A stretch of DNA of 64,000 nt, taken from Varroa destructor (Eukaryota; Arthropoda; Arachnida; Mesostigmata; Varroidae). The stretch is taken from positions 69,639,626-69,703,625 of the forward strand of contig NW_019211454.1 of NCBI RefSeq assembly GCF_002443255.2, given 5' to 3'. Below the pieces are notes generated by a model that saw nothing but the letters and a program-made list of their open reading frames with translations, was not told the origin of the DNA and searched no databases. Position 1 is the stretch's first letter. Every line of letters starts with the position of its first letter. A program made the position numbers and the translations under genes. Shown in pieces: positions 14,301 to 27,812 of this stretch.

Positions 14301-17300
14301 AAGACTTCAGGGGAACCTATCCTAGAAGCCAAAACATGCGCTCTCCCTGTACGGGCTCTGATCACTTTTAAAAAAGCTATACTTGAGCGAGAACATATCG
14401 TTAATAAGTATCTCCGCCAAAGCAACAAACTTTGTGAAAAAAAAAAAACGTTTTCTCTTAAATTGTCAAATGTCTCTTTCTAAACGGAAAAATACCTACG
14501 CTCAAATATCGCACATATTAGCAGTTAGAAGTTATGTGTTGCCCTCTTAAAGAATTGCATATCCCGAATGGTCGATTCTATCGCGCTAGATCACATACTG
14601 TGCTCTGTACGGGGTAGATGCTTAAGAAAATATCGTTTTCAATTGAATATTTGCAGTTCTATAAGGACCTGTTTAACAGTAAGATCTACAAGTCACTTAG
14701 TTGTTTTGATTGCAGCTTTAAGTGCTGAATCGACCTACCGCGCCTATTTTTTTTTTAATTCGGTCTACTACTGTTTTCTCTGCTGTATGTTCCGGATGTT
14801 CGACGGGACGGTAAGCTAAGTTTAATGTCTGCGATCTGAAGAGTGCACGGGTTGGAATATATTCCATGAACTATAAGTAAAGCCTAATTGTCGGGGGTTA
14901 GTAGTGGTTACTGGTCCAATAGATTCGAAAAATTATTTGAGATTATGGTTTTGATGCGCAAATATTGACTTGTTTAAGTAAACTAAAGGAAAAAGAATAA
15001 TAGCCCTTATCGAACGACATTCGAATTTAGCCATTGAACACCCTAATTTGAATATTGCGGGCAAAACTGCAGCGGAGTCAACAGGCGACACATTTGTCAC
15101 TACTGAATGCAGACAACCTTTCCTCTACGATATTAAATCTGAGCACAATTTATAAAAACAGATGCAGTCTCAGATTATTCGAATTTTTTATAAAATATAT
15201 GTATATATAACTTCAAAATACACACCGCAGGTATACGTCTAGTCACAAGAAAACTCTACATATGCCATATGAGGTACATTTCTGCGAAGTTGTTTATAAT
15301 AAGCATTACAGCAGTTTCTTATGACCTAGCCTACAGACCCAGAGAAAGTCCGTCTTAAATTCATTCATTTCAATTTAAATGACTAATATATTTGCAGTTG
15401 TCAGTTATGAATAATTGACACGTAGCTAATCAAGGCTATCTGCGTTTGTCTCCTGCAGTAAACGCCACACTTCTCAAAAGCTTACGTGCTTATTAGCTTG
15501 AGGTATAAATATTCCTAATGTGAAGACGCCAAGTATGGGCCCACCAAGGATACCGAAGGTGGCCAGAGCTGCTTGCAGAACATTTCCAAGCTGCTGGGCG
15601 ACGTAAACCAAAGCAATGGCCAAAACTCCGAAGAAAATCGCTGAGATGTTGCAACAGCAAATTCAGATGAAACGGTAGTACATTAAGATTATCAGATTCG
15701 ACATAGTGAACATAGGGTATGTAATTGAGCATGGGACAGGCATAGGTAAAGACTATTAAAATCAGCAAAAACTTTTTTGTGAAACAGCCAGTGATTCTAA
15801 TTCGAAGTGATAATTCACATATTCGCCTGTAGAGGACAAAACGGGTATCTTCAAAAATCTTTATCGCATAAGAAAAACAGTCATCCATTCTAGTTATAAA
15901 ATTTAGCGCCTATCTAAAAATACTGCTACAAAAAACTGAATAGTAATTGAACAGCATCAATATTGCTGCACGCAAAACGAAAAAGGTGCATAGATAGCAA
16001 AATATACCGAATGCTTTGGTCACCCATGTCGCCATCTGGTCAGACAGTTCTCGTTCTAAATAGCCTTTGACGACATCTTCTAGAGCAACAGTTGCTAAAG
16101 AGTTGACGCTTGAGCTGACTGTCGACAAAGCCCCACTGAAAATCCCTGAAACAAAAAATCCAGGCAACCCTGGAAAGAAGCTGCATGGAAAAGGTAGGTT
16201 ATGATTCCACTAGTCCGTATGCCTGTGACAAATATTTTATCTGCAAAGAATCATAGCTATAGCTGGGTTTCAGCTGTCTTCGTTCTGCACATTTTACCGA
16301 AAGGAACAGTATATGTAATGAGGTAGCGGGGTATCCCAATAGTCCTAAGTACCAAAAGCGGCTATGTTTAATATGTATCTGATCGTGCTGATAAACATCT
16401 TCGTGGTAATCGAAGGATTAAACGTCTACTGGACCGAACTAACTAACCCCCCTTGGTTTTTTTTACTCGATCAAAGATGAGGATGAAAGGATAAAGGATT
16501 AAAGCTGTAGATTGCTATCATATCGAAACAGATCATTTCGACCTTGAGAAGAGCACTCGTAAATCAGGCAGACAGGGCCCTATGGCGGCTATAGCACACA
16601 ATCGAAGAAAGCGCTTGATATATCGTTCAACCGTTTGTCGCAAGATACTAACCCTAACGTGTCCATAACGAAAAGTGGCAAAAGCTGATCGGTAGCTACA
16701 ATGCGTTTTGCCTGAAGGGGGTCGCAGCTGTGATACTTGGCGAACATCACCAGCCCCGCTAGGGAGCAAACGAACAGCAGGAACACCAAACCTAGTAAAA
16801 TTAAACCATATTTATTTCTAAATCATATTGTCTAACTGATATAAAGCGATGAGAACAATTTCTGTGATTTAACTTTACGTTGAGTTAGAAAAGAATATAT
16901 TAACGAATCGCTTAGACGGCGATACAGGGTTTCATTGCACAAGCTAATTATCTGCTGTAGAATAATTTGGGCTGTCTATAATCAACCTGTTGCAACACTA
17001 TGTATTATGAGAATAACTATTACCGGGTAAATTAAGCCATATGGCCCGTCGAGCTTTTTCCTCAGACGATAAAGTTAAATAACGCTGCACCATTGCTTGA
17101 GAAGTACCGTAAATTGAAAGCCAGGTAAAGTTACAGCCGATGATCAGGCCCCAAACCGTGTGCCTGTCGGTAGGATCCGGGTTGAAGCTGAAGAACGGCG
17201 AGAAAATGTATTTAGACAGGTTACCCATGAAATTTATCGTTGTTGTACATATGACCGTGATTGCAGCCTTCTAGGTGTAGAAAAATAAGTTCATTGCCGG

Positions 17301-20300
17301 TTTCAATCCTTGGAAAACTTGCTTCGGGATTGATTCAAAATTTTCCAAAGAAAGTATTTACATCGTAATGTTGTTAAACTCATTCATCATTTCTAGAGCA
17401 GTATTTTTCATATTAATCTATCATACGTTGTCGATTGGGGGGTAATATCTACGTTAAGATATTCAAATGCGACCATAAAGGTAGAGCTAAGTTAGGCTAA
17501 AATAACAAATACGATGTCATCTTCTGAATCAGTCAGTGAGCTTACGGAGGCATCCGCGTCAAGACACCATTAGACATCTCAGTAAGGCAGCTGGAAACTA
17601 AATAACTTGTATCAACGATTATTTGAATCTGCAAGGCGGATTATTGGTGAATCATAGAAGAGATCTTCGGCACGTACGGCGTTTGTTAAGACTATATTAT
17701 ATTTGGCTAAATGATTAGAGCTAGGCAGAAGGTTTCAGAGTTGTACCTTGCATCCATGAGTGTGTACATCTTTAAACATTTTTTTTACCGAATACAGCAG
17801 TATAGGTAATAAGGTAGCTGGGTATTCCGACAGTGCTCAGTCGAAATTAAAGTCACCTATCGAGATCATGCGATTGTCACGTTAGGTAATTTAAAGCCTA
17901 CGACGTGAAGTTGAATACGCTCGCCAAAAGCGAATATCTGTATCTCCGTAGTATTGATAGCTACGCGTGGCCTTTATTTTTGCCTTTGAGGCTAGTCTGA
18001 AACTCCGTGATGTTCTCAATCCAAAACTCAACTGTATTGGCCATCATTCCCATTTTATGTGAAATGATAGGATATCGAACCAAGTGTTGCTTTCGCTCGA
18101 CGGGTCTGAGGTTCTGCAGATTCGAATCAGATGGCAATAGCAAGGCAAATTGCTGTGTACGCGCGTATTGGCTACAATTTTGTCAAAAAAAAAAGGCCGA
18201 ACATCCCAGGCTTAAGGTAGTAACAGAGGGCAACAGAGCACCCTCATAAACAAGGTTCTTTTGGTAACCACATCCAGGCGATGCAGGGGAGAGAACCCTT
18301 GAAGAAGCCTTCTCATTCAAGTCGACGCTGCTGTTGTTGTTGTCATTGATATGGTCAATACCTGAGTACAGGTACACAGGGCCATCTTGTGTACCAGCCT
18401 GGCGGGCTTTTTGGAACAAGTTGAGAACGTAGCAGGGTTGTTTATAGATGGGCTGTTATTAAGGAGTAAATAACGCCTATGTAAATTGCAACTGTTACCG
18501 CCGCTACAGTCGCTATTGTCGTTTGTCGCTAGTGTTCGCATTATGTAGCCGATTTATAGAGGCTGTTGTTTGATGGTAGCGATTCTAACAAGAGATATGC
18601 AGCCGAATTTTTCCAAACATCAATTGAAAATACTGCAAATCCGGGCGATCGAAACTGTTCGCGTTCTGTATCGCTCTGCCAATCATTGGTTCTATCGTAC
18701 AGGAGTTCGATCGGTAAAATAGAAGTTGGCGACGTCATGACGTTCACGTGCCCCTTTGACGCTGCATGTGCCGTGTTGCCCCAACTGCTACAGCGAAGTC
18801 GAAGAGTAACATATTAATGGGCCTGACAATCAAACGTGGAAAATCAGCAGTGGATTCAGTGGAATTGATGTGTTTTGTCAAGGTCTTCGATACCGCCGAG
18901 TAGAAACATACCTAAAATTAACAGTGGATGCCTGGCGCAACATCAGGTCGAAAGGAAGATTCTTCACGTTTAGGATACAAACTTAAAAAAAAATTCACGT
19001 TTAGGAGCTAAAACCTATAACGCTTTTAGCCTATGAGGTAAGTGGTCATCGTTAGATGAGTAGAACACTAGAAAAAGAACTAAACAGAAAAACCACGTCA
19101 AAGATAGCATTTGAATTCTAGTTTCTCGTAATGCACTATGATAATTACTTTGTACCCATGTTTCCGGTAATTTAGTATCAATTGTAGCATTGAGAACTCT
19201 AAGCTTAGTTCTTTCATTTTCAATCGTATCATGTAGCATTATTATTGTTACTTCGATGGTAACCTATTTATAGGGAAGTTTGCGGCACCTTACGAAGCCT
19301 TAAGAGACAACTTGACCTTAATTTTTAACGAACAATTTTCCCATGAAAACGTTGTTGAGATTTTGTGCTTTGTGAAAATGATATCTGATGACGGACAGTC
19401 TGCATTCTCGTCACGGTGATTCTTACATAGTGAGGTCGAGCGCTGTTGACCAACAAGAATAACTAATTACTATTTAGTAATTTGGCCGATAAGCCGCCAC
19501 CGATCGGACATTATAAGGTGTTATTGCTATACATTTGCCTCCTTTAGGTGATCTCCTTTAGGATCGGTTGAATCCACCCACCACCAATATAACCGTCTGT
19601 GATTATCGTAGAGGGTTAATTTTTCATCATACGTCGAAATTCGATGCAGGAGTGCGCCACTATTGTCACGTAAGGGTGACGATAAAGAAGCGTCATCACG
19701 TTCCTGCTTTTCTTCTCGCTTAAATCATGCGGCGTGAGCTTTTACATACACCAGACCTAAGTGCTAATACTCATGCACTCTGAAATGAATCGGTTTTCGT
19801 CACAAGTTTTACTACAGATATGAACTGTTCGCTATTCATCTTCGCAGAGAATCTTCCACAATAAGGATTTTTTATTTCAAAAGTAACTTCCTGCCATTTT
19901 TTGAACCAGTCCTTCACGGCGCTTCTAGCAGTAGACACAGGTTTCTTCACAGGTTTATACAACAAGCTACCTTCGCTGCTACAGTTCTCAGACAGAATTA
20001 ATCAGCCAGTTAGATTTCCATAATTCACTGGAACCGACGCGCTAAAAACACGGGTGACGGTGTTCGAGTGAACAACGTTCAGAATTCAAAGAGTCGAAAT
20101 ACATCTCGAATGTAAAAAAGGTTCCGCGAAACGCCGCAGGGTCGTCGTCATAAGATAGCGCCATCTTGAAATATGAAATTCATGTTCAATACCGAACCAC
20201 CCAGTATGCAGTCAGGTTAAGGTAATATTCCGATACCAGACGGAAGCATTATTTACTGGTTATCCTCGCCAAATACGTGAAGCACAGTGGTTCCAATCTG

Positions 20301-23300
20301 TGCGCCCATTCTATGTGGCCTTTTCAACTACAGACGCCATTTAGGAGGCATTAATGACTCATCTGAGTCGCAATTTGAAGGAGGGTTCAATGCTCTTCTA
20401 GGATTCTTCGTACGAGCCTATTGATTTCCGTGTTCCTCACTTGAAAAATGTGATCCGATCATGGATGGCGGCCGTTTTGATGACGTTATCCATTCCTCCT
20501 AGGTCCGTGGAGCCCTTGATCACTACAGCCATAATGGAAGCGTACATTATTCCGATCTGAAATGCGTCTGTCCAAATTACAGCTTTAATTCCTCCCTGAA
20601 ATATATTGCACGAAGAAGATGTTCCGCTGAGTTATAGATTTCACGTACTAGTATATATATATATAGATTATCAGAACACCTCAAGGAATGGCTTTACTCC
20701 TTATCATAGCTAACATAAACCGTTGTGCATTTTGGGCAGCGAAATCTCAGTTTCTGCTCTTATCTTGAATAAAAATTGTCCAAAACAAAAGATATAGCTA
20801 TATTTACAGTACAACGCCCATACGAGTGGGAACGCTAACAGGCTAATTGATTAACGCGATGATATTTTACAGCTGTACAAACAATCTTCAAACAAAACAA
20901 AGACTTCAACAGTGTGAAGCTGAAGAATTCAGAATACGAATTGTCTATCGTTGTAATCGTATATGACGACTCATTTGAAGTGGTGGAAAAACGCTCGAAC
21001 GAACAAGCTGGAATGATGCTAGAAGTAGAGTGCTCCTTTACTAGGGCTCGGATGAATATACAAAGCATTGACGTCAATCGGACAAAAGATTCTGCTGCAG
21101 GAAGCGCAGTACCCAATAACAGTCGATTGAGTACAGTTTACTAACGCATCAACAGCTAATAGCAGAAACGCGTAAAGTTTACCACTTATCTCTAATATTT
21201 TTTATGTGGAGCTAAGGTGGATCGTTGCGTTTTATTTATTTTAGGTTAGAATACGGGATTAAACAAAATGTGGGATATATGGCTACTCGTTCGAGTGATT
21301 TAGGCTCGAGCCTTAATTGATACCGGTGTATTCTTATAATTATAAATTTAATAATATATATTTAATAAAAAGCATTCATCATTTTTACCACAACCTGAAC
21401 GTTGTACGCGGTGAAGTTACATAGACATCATGCAAAATACAGCTTACAATAGATGTGTAAAAGGTGCAAACGGTGCCTATCGACAACACCGAGGTCCAGA
21501 CGCTGATACCTGTCACCTGGGATAACGCTAAAGACGGGGCGTACAGGACGATGGCCATATATACAATCTGAAAACAAAGCGATCGGGGTCAACTATCATT
21601 AAGACAGCATCATTTTCAATAGAGCACCTACTGTACAAATGTGCTTGACCATTTAACGACTAACGATCATCTGTTTATCGTTGCCTGAGACAAAACTGCT
21701 TAGTAACGGCTGCATTTGATTTGTCTAACAACGCAGTGAGGTAACGTGGTCAATCACCTACGTTCTACCAGCAGGAAGGAGTGTAGGACGATTTACGTTA
21801 TTGCAACATGTGGCCGATCTTTAATCTAAGCTAGCTCTCCGTATCGTCGTGTGCCCGGCTTATACTAGGTTGCCCGAAACAATGGTTGTGTTTTGATGGT
21901 ATCTGGTAAAGGAAATGTATACGCCTATGTAGGAAACAAATCAATATTGTTTGTCGATATTTAGCTGTATAGTGTCTTTATAGTATAAAGGCCACAGAAA
22001 CTATAAAGTAATTTATGTACAGGAAGCGAATCAAAAAAAGTAACCGTCATTGCGATATAACGCAAAAGAATCTTCAGCGACAGCGTATTGCTCCAAATGA
22101 TATTTTGTAAGTATTGACCAGCCGGTACCCACAATGAAAATATGAGATTTTCAACACGACAAACAAACAACGCAGGCTTAACGCGTCAGAGACGCTTGTA
22201 TGTATCCAAAGGTGTATGCTTTTGCGGAAACAGCGCTTATCTTAGGTAGTGATGGATGATTAACCCAAATCTTCTCTGTAACATGTTGTTGGTAAACATT
22301 GTTGGCTTTCTAAAATTTTTTTAGGCGATGCGCTGTATATATGCCTAAATTATTACTTTGCCGTATTACAATAAATACCATATTACGTTTTTATCCTAGG
22401 GCATTGCTTCTATACAATTAACTAAGTGATTATCGTTACTAAACGACAATTATTGAGTCATGTCTATGTTTAAATGCTTCGTTTTTTTTTATACGACGAC
22501 GTGTGCCAATGATTTTTTTTGTTGTCAATTAATTTTCGAGGTTTACTTGATGGACACACAAGTGGTGCAGTTCGTCTCTGCTGTTACATTGGAGGATGTT
22601 TGTAATGTCTACCCATAGGTCAGGCGATTTCTAAATTATTCCAAGTTTCGAAATTCTAACTAAGTCGCCCCCTAATATATGGAACGGCTTTAAGCGCTTC
22701 TTGGCTTTTCCTTGCACTGCGACTGATCACCTGTCATTGAAAGAACTAATCTAATATGAAATGTATAGTTAGCAAAGGCTATTTAAAATAACTCTATATT
22801 ATACCTGTATCTAGGCAACCCTATTCATACCTTAATTTCACGAGACGAATTCCCATCCCAATTTGTTTGACCCAATCTCGTTTGTGTGTATATCGTTGTG
22901 ACGAATAACGCGACAGTTTTGTATATGCTAGTTTGTTTTGTTTACTCGTATACTTGAACAGGTGTAAAAATTTAATTTATTGCGTTTATCCAGTGTTGTC
23001 CTGTAGGTCTTTATAACAACATCGTATAGTCCACGTAGTATCCGATGATTTAAAAAAATTTTTAAAAAAAGCAGTAGCTCTGAGACTTGCTATAAGATTT
23101 TATATACATATATATATATATATTAACCAAATCTTCTCTGTAACATGTTGTTGGTAAACATTGTTGGCTTTCTAAAATTTTTTTAGGCGATGCGCTGTAT
23201 ATATGCCTAAATTATTACTTTGCCGTGTTACAATAAATACCATATTACGTTTTTATCCTAGGGCATTGCTTCTATACAATTAACTAAGTGATTATCCTAA

Positions 23301-23525
23301 CTAAACGACAATTATTGAGTCATGTCTATGTTTAAATGCTTCGTTTTTTTTTATACGACGACGTGTGCCAATGATTTTTTTTGTTGTCAATTAATTTTCG
23401 AAGTTTACTTGACGGACACACAAATGGTGCAGTTCGTCTCTGCTGTTACATTGGAGGATGGAGGATATATATATATATATACGCACATCTTCTGTTAAAT
23501 AGATATTATCTTAATTTAATAAGGA

Positions 23526-23571
<46 letters not shown>

Positions 23572-26500
23572 GGAAGAAAATTAGACGTACCATTTGAATT
23601 GAAAAGATCAACGTCGCTAGCATTCGACAGGTTTTGCTAAACCGACGTTCCAGGTACTGAAACGAAATATAAGATATACGAATTAGAACGAACAAGTTTT
23701 TATAAGATTTTGGTTTTTAATATCTACTGCTTGACGAGCAAGTGGAAATCGTGAGAAGGTTTAATAACTATTAGATTTAATCTACATTTTCGATCATAGT
23801 CATCAATCAGCGATCAAGCAGTAATGCTTACTTCGTGTGCGCTGGTCAGCTCCAAACGGTAGAAGACGGGCATATACAGATAAGCAGCTGACGGAATAAC
23901 GATGAAATAGCTTAATATAATGAGCATATACTGAGTTCCGAAGCGATACATTTCCGTAGCTGTTCCGAGAATTGTAATAGCAGACAAGAACGAGGCCAGG
24001 ATCGAAAGTGAAACAGGAAACACCGGCAGCGATCTAATTATATTAATTAGTAAATTATACTAGTTATTATTATTCATTTTACTAATAAGATTCACATTGT
24101 AAAATAATGCGTTTGTTTATAGGGCTTCTGTAAAATTGTTAGAAAACAAAGCAACCTATAGAAGTTTCAAATTAAGCATAGTTTTTCGTCAGATTACCTA
24201 GAATACTTGTGTGATTTCCCTGTCACTTAGGTAACCCCGTTTCGGCGCTTATTCTAATTTTAACCATCACCAGTAGCAAATAGGGCATAAGTAAATCTGT
24301 GCCACCTACTGGATTAGGCGAGAAAATACCATCGAAAGGTAGAAAAAATGTCTTCGTCGAAAATATACGGACGCAAGCTGATGCCTATACTCGTAGTGGA
24401 TCAGCACGACATTTGTTATCATGAGATATCACCCAAAAAGTAGCAGTCAATATTTAGATAATTCTAATCTTACCATCGCACCATCTTACCAGCATTACTT
24501 CAATCGCGGTCTAAGTTACTATCCCAAAAAAAAAAGATTTTGCCTGTAAATATAAACAAGCCCCAAGTGCAATCGTTCAATAATATTGCACAAGTTACAA
24601 TATCTGATGAATCAGTCCTGATCATACAACCTGCGTTCCAACGGAGGCGATGCTTCTGGCAAGGCTATTTCAAATAATCCTGACCACCCACAGTTGCATC
24701 TGCAGCCGGTTGCTGGACGTTTATCAGAGATTTTCATCATGTCACGTCCGCTACCACTGAAAAATTTGAGTCTATTTCTGTTCAATTTTCTGAGCTCTGG
24801 TAGTCATGGGAGAACCGGGCGAGCGCTTGAAAGTTAGCTAAAGCAATTCAATTCTTGGTGAAATTGCAACTCGTACGCTTGTTCTACGCCTCTTTGAGAA
24901 AAACGAAGACATACAGTATCCCCAATCGGTTTAGAAGCCCACATTTGTCCGGGATGAAGGTAAAACGGGCTGGGTGAAGGGACCGGCGATAAAGCAGTTT
25001 TGGTTACAATTCATTCGGCTTTTTACAGACCCTTACATACAGATTTCAGCCGCATTTACCTAAAGACTATGATAAGATTTGCACCACGAGACGAAATTAG
25101 GGAAATTTCAATCCCACAGATGCTTTCGGATCGCGCTCTGTCGGTCGGGCTTTTAACGAGCAAGGTGCAGTGAACCATGAAAGACTCGAAAATTCAGGTA
25201 GCTTACGAATGTAAGTTCAATCCTGAAACGACAGCAGTAGAGATGACTCGCTTCATCATGAAACTCCGAAAATCAGATAATTAAGATGTCAATTCTATTG
25301 GAAAACTTGTTGCGAAGGTAAATAAAAACGAGTTTAATAAAAGTCGATTAATTTAAAAGTAAGCAGCTGTTGGCGGTTAGATGCAACCATAATGCTTGTT
25401 CGCTTCAATCAAATTAACTAAAAAATTTAGTAAAAATAAAAGCAAAAATGACTTTGGCTTGCCTTCAATTGTAACGGATCCTCTACAATAATCGTTTATG
25501 GTTAAATCGGAGAGTGGATGCCACTGGTCAATATAAGCCTTAAGCTCTTACTTAAGCTCTAATGTAATCATATTACTATTATAAGAACATTCAAAATTGA
25601 AGATACGAGTTACACCACTTCAGTTGCACGGCAGATTACGACTTCACATAATGTTGGCAAAAATACAATTCCATCGTATTCGCTAGACATTTGCAGCCGC
25701 AAGAGATTTTTGTTATCTTTTATTATTAATTTGAAGTCTTGACAATCGTTCAAATCTAAACCCAAATGAATAGGTAATCACCAAAGTAACAGAATCCTAT
25801 AAATTGTCGTAGTACTTCAGATTAATATATTTTTTTTATCTTTGTTGTATTGTATTATGTATTGTAGCGTACGTTAGCTGGAAGTAAAATAATTAAAAAT
25901 TAATCGTATATATATATATATATTCGAGTATTTTATATTCTTGAAAGTTAAAAAAAATTGGTCCCAATTGTAGACGCAGCCCTTATGATGTGTCATCATC
26001 ATTTCTCACATTGGAACTTAGAACGTTCTGAGGAAGGAAAATACCACAATACAGTAAAAAAAAAAAAAAAAAAACAGTACAATTAATGATGCGCACGTTA
26101 GTGAGACAGAAGCTGGCAGCTGTGTTGTTCTGCTGCTGCTGGTTGGCTGTCAGAGTTGACGTAACACAAAACACACGGAAGAAATAACAAACAATTTTTC
26201 TTGACTGCTATGGACTGATCTAATACGCCAGCAGACTCGCTGAACACCTACCTCTAATTATGATTAGAAGTAGTACATAATAATAAGATAAGGATAATAG
26301 TGATAATAAGATTAACCTTCCACGGAGGTATCTCACACATTTTTTTTCCCTATAATTTTAGATTTTCAGGGGAAATGTTTAAAAAATATGGAACATTAAC
26401 TTTTCTTGTTTTGACCGCATATCTCAGTATAATGTGTACTTACAGTATCTCCTGGATATATATCCACGAGTTCCACCAGAGATACCGAATAGTCCTAGCA

Positions 26501-26813
26501 GTTCTTTCAATGCACTAATTCAAATAGTGATAGTAGCCGAATTACAGAATTCAAATACTGAATCATAAACAATATCGTACCGGTTTCCGAGAAGCATCTC
26601 TGAGGTAGTTCTTTGTTTGCCCCCTGAGCAAGCGTAGTACAAGCCGATTAAGGCGGACACCAAGAGCGCCCCTACGAAAACGACATAGTCCCACGGTCCG
26701 AAGCGAGACACCAAGCTGTCTGCAGATGCGATATCATTGGCCTCAGTTGAACTGATTAGAGAAGATGCTGTCGAGCCTTCTAGAGGACCCGGAATACCCA
26801 TCTTGTACTGCAT
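11342..26813 (-). CDS. SLC5-family sodium-coupled solute transporter (monocarboxylate/multivitamin transporter-like), 13 coding exons, complete
   Basis: Plasma-membrane sodium:solute symporter of the SLC5 family, closest in style to the SLC5A8/SLC5A12 monocarboxylate and SLC5A6 multivitamin branch; the substrate cannot be read from sequence. Exons in transcript order: 26813-26581, 24033-23832, 23656-23591, 21567-21448, 20595-20441, 17187-17024, 16791-16653, 16180-16008, 15640-15486, 13946-13800, 13255-13139 (or from 13280), 11760-11659, 11539-11342; about 656 residues. All internal phases agree. Family signatures in order: FGPWDYVVF and [10 protein letters not shown] (exon 1), [15 protein letters not shown] and GTQY (2), YLERRF (3), [13 protein letters not shown] (5), [12 protein letters not shown] (6), [20 protein letters not shown] (8), [13 protein letters not shown] (9), [10 protein letters not shown] (11), then a cytosolic tail. 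The start may be the ATG at 26813 or 26801; a pyrimidine-rich cag just before 26804 could instead be an acceptor, making exon 1 begin there. Weak points are the exon 10/11 junction and a gtccat donor after exon 11. Confidence 0.93.
11860..12231 (+). other. Unrecognised 123-codon open frame inside an SLC5 intron
   Basis: This is the longest open frame in the minus-strand gene's introns that does not overlap an exon. It lies on the opposite strand between transporter exons 11 and 12. The first codon is TTG rather than ATG, and I recognise no motif, signal peptide or membrane segment. In AT-rich DNA a frame this long is uncommon but can arise by chance. I list it as a candidate only and do not claim it is a gene. 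Confidence 0.15.
19771..19965 (-). mobile_element. Degenerate mariner-like transposase fragment (N-terminal region)
   Basis: A minus-strand frame contains [12 protein letters not shown], then an SGRP-like block written here as CGRF, then a segment resembling the second helix-turn-helix linker ([11 protein letters not shown]). The order and spacing match the N-terminal DNA-binding half of Tc1/mariner (SETMAR/mariner type) transposases. The catalytic D,D34D half and terminal inverted repeats were not found nearby, so this is a dead fragment. It lies in the transporter intron between exons 5 and 6. Similarity is judged by eye. Confidence 0.42.
22260..22598 (+). repeat. 339-bp direct repeat, copy 1
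   Basis: This copy starts at TTAACCCAAATC and ends at TTGGAGGATG. A second copy at 23123-23460 matches it along its whole length with roughly 7 differences (about 98% identity). Both lie in the transporter intron between exons 3 and 4. I see no terminal inverted repeat and no coding capacity. Confidence 0.95.
23123..23460 (+). repeat. 338-bp direct repeat, copy 2, bounded by TA microsatellites
   Basis: Near-identical to 22260-22598. This copy is bordered by a TA tract on the left (about 23,100-23,123) and by GAGGATATATAT with another TA tract on the right, whereas copy 1 has non-repetitive flanks. That suggests copy 2 is the inserted or duplicated one. Confidence 0.95.
23528..23571. repeat. 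ATT trinucleotide microsatellite
   Basis: About 14 uninterrupted ATT units, in the intron just downstream of the 338-bp repeat and about 20 bp from transporter exon 3. Confidence 0.9.
26581..26813 (-). other. First recognised coding exon of the SLC5 transporter
   Basis: This exon encodes the extracellular N-terminus, rich in Ser/Thr/Glu/Ala, and the first membrane segment with the family motif around WDYVVF and the intracellular [13 protein letters not shown]. It ends in phase 2 before gtacga. Two in-frame ATGs (26813, 26801) are possible starts. The CTTCTTCTTCTAATCATGCAG stretch just upstream resembles a 3' splice site, so a separate 5' UTR exon is likely. Confidence 0.8.
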
Positions 26814-27727
26814 GATTAGAAGAAGAAGAACCACCAACGCGAATTGATGATCTGCTAATTTCGTCCACTTCGTCGGTCGCTCCGTTTGCGGAAATTACTT
26901 CAACAGGCTGCACCAACCATTGATGTAGATAGTGCGTCTACATAAGATCATAGCACGTCAAATGAGATCGGACTCAGCACTTGTGACCGATTCCGCTCAC
27001 CTCAGCTTTGCCTTTTCGGTCATCTGATAGCTAAGAGGCTGTCTCTATACGTCAGGTTCTTCTCTCAGCAATCGCATTACAAGAAGTTCTCGCAACTGAA
27101 GACACAGGCGACTTAGCAACAACATTGGTTGCGGATGAAAGGCATTCAAGACAGTTTGTACGGTTTAGTGTTAGAAAAATCCTTATTAAGGGCAGACATA
27201 GGAGGAAAGAAATGGAGGGGGAATGGGAGAGTAAAATCTTCTGACAAGTTTTACACTGCTTTGGGTTTGGTACGTAGTTTAGCAGATACGCCCTGCTCTA
27301 GGCGATTAACAGCATCGCGAAGCTTTTAACTGTAGACTCACTTAGGCTGATGTAGTTCTCATCTGGTATCCTAGGGCAAAGCTACGAGCCTATCGGACAC
27401 CATGGCAATACCGTGAAGGACGCATACGAACTGAGTAAAAATAAAGCGACCATTGATCCTTTTCCCGTCGTGGTCTCTTGTAACTAGATAGTCTAGTACC
27501 GGTAAACTGGGTAGTAAAGTAGAAGGATAGGCCTTTCGCCTGAACTGGCACGCATAGCAATTATATCTCTCTTTTGCGAGAGGGTGTTGTACGGTCTCAT
27601 TCTTGCCTGAGCGACGAACGCAGGCGATATTGAATCAACACGAGACACACAGCTGATGTAATGATACAGAAATATTGTCGCTAGTAGAAATTTTTCGAAG
27701 CAATCCAGAGGGCTTAGACTAAAGTCT

Positions 27728-27728
27728 C

Positions 27729-27783
<55 letters not shown>

Positions 27784-27812
27784 ACCCTCTCCTTCTCTCT
27801 TTCTCTTTCTCT
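27728..27812. repeat. Compound CT / CA microsatellite
   Basis: About 13 CT units run directly into about 13 CA units, followed by a degenerate CT-rich tail. On the minus strand it reads GT then GA, giving a meaningless open frame. Confidence 0.92.

Noticed and set aside
24600..25330. Less AT-rich stretch in an SLC5 intron with broken open segments
   Set aside because: Could be an old transposon, but no motif on either strand supports a call.
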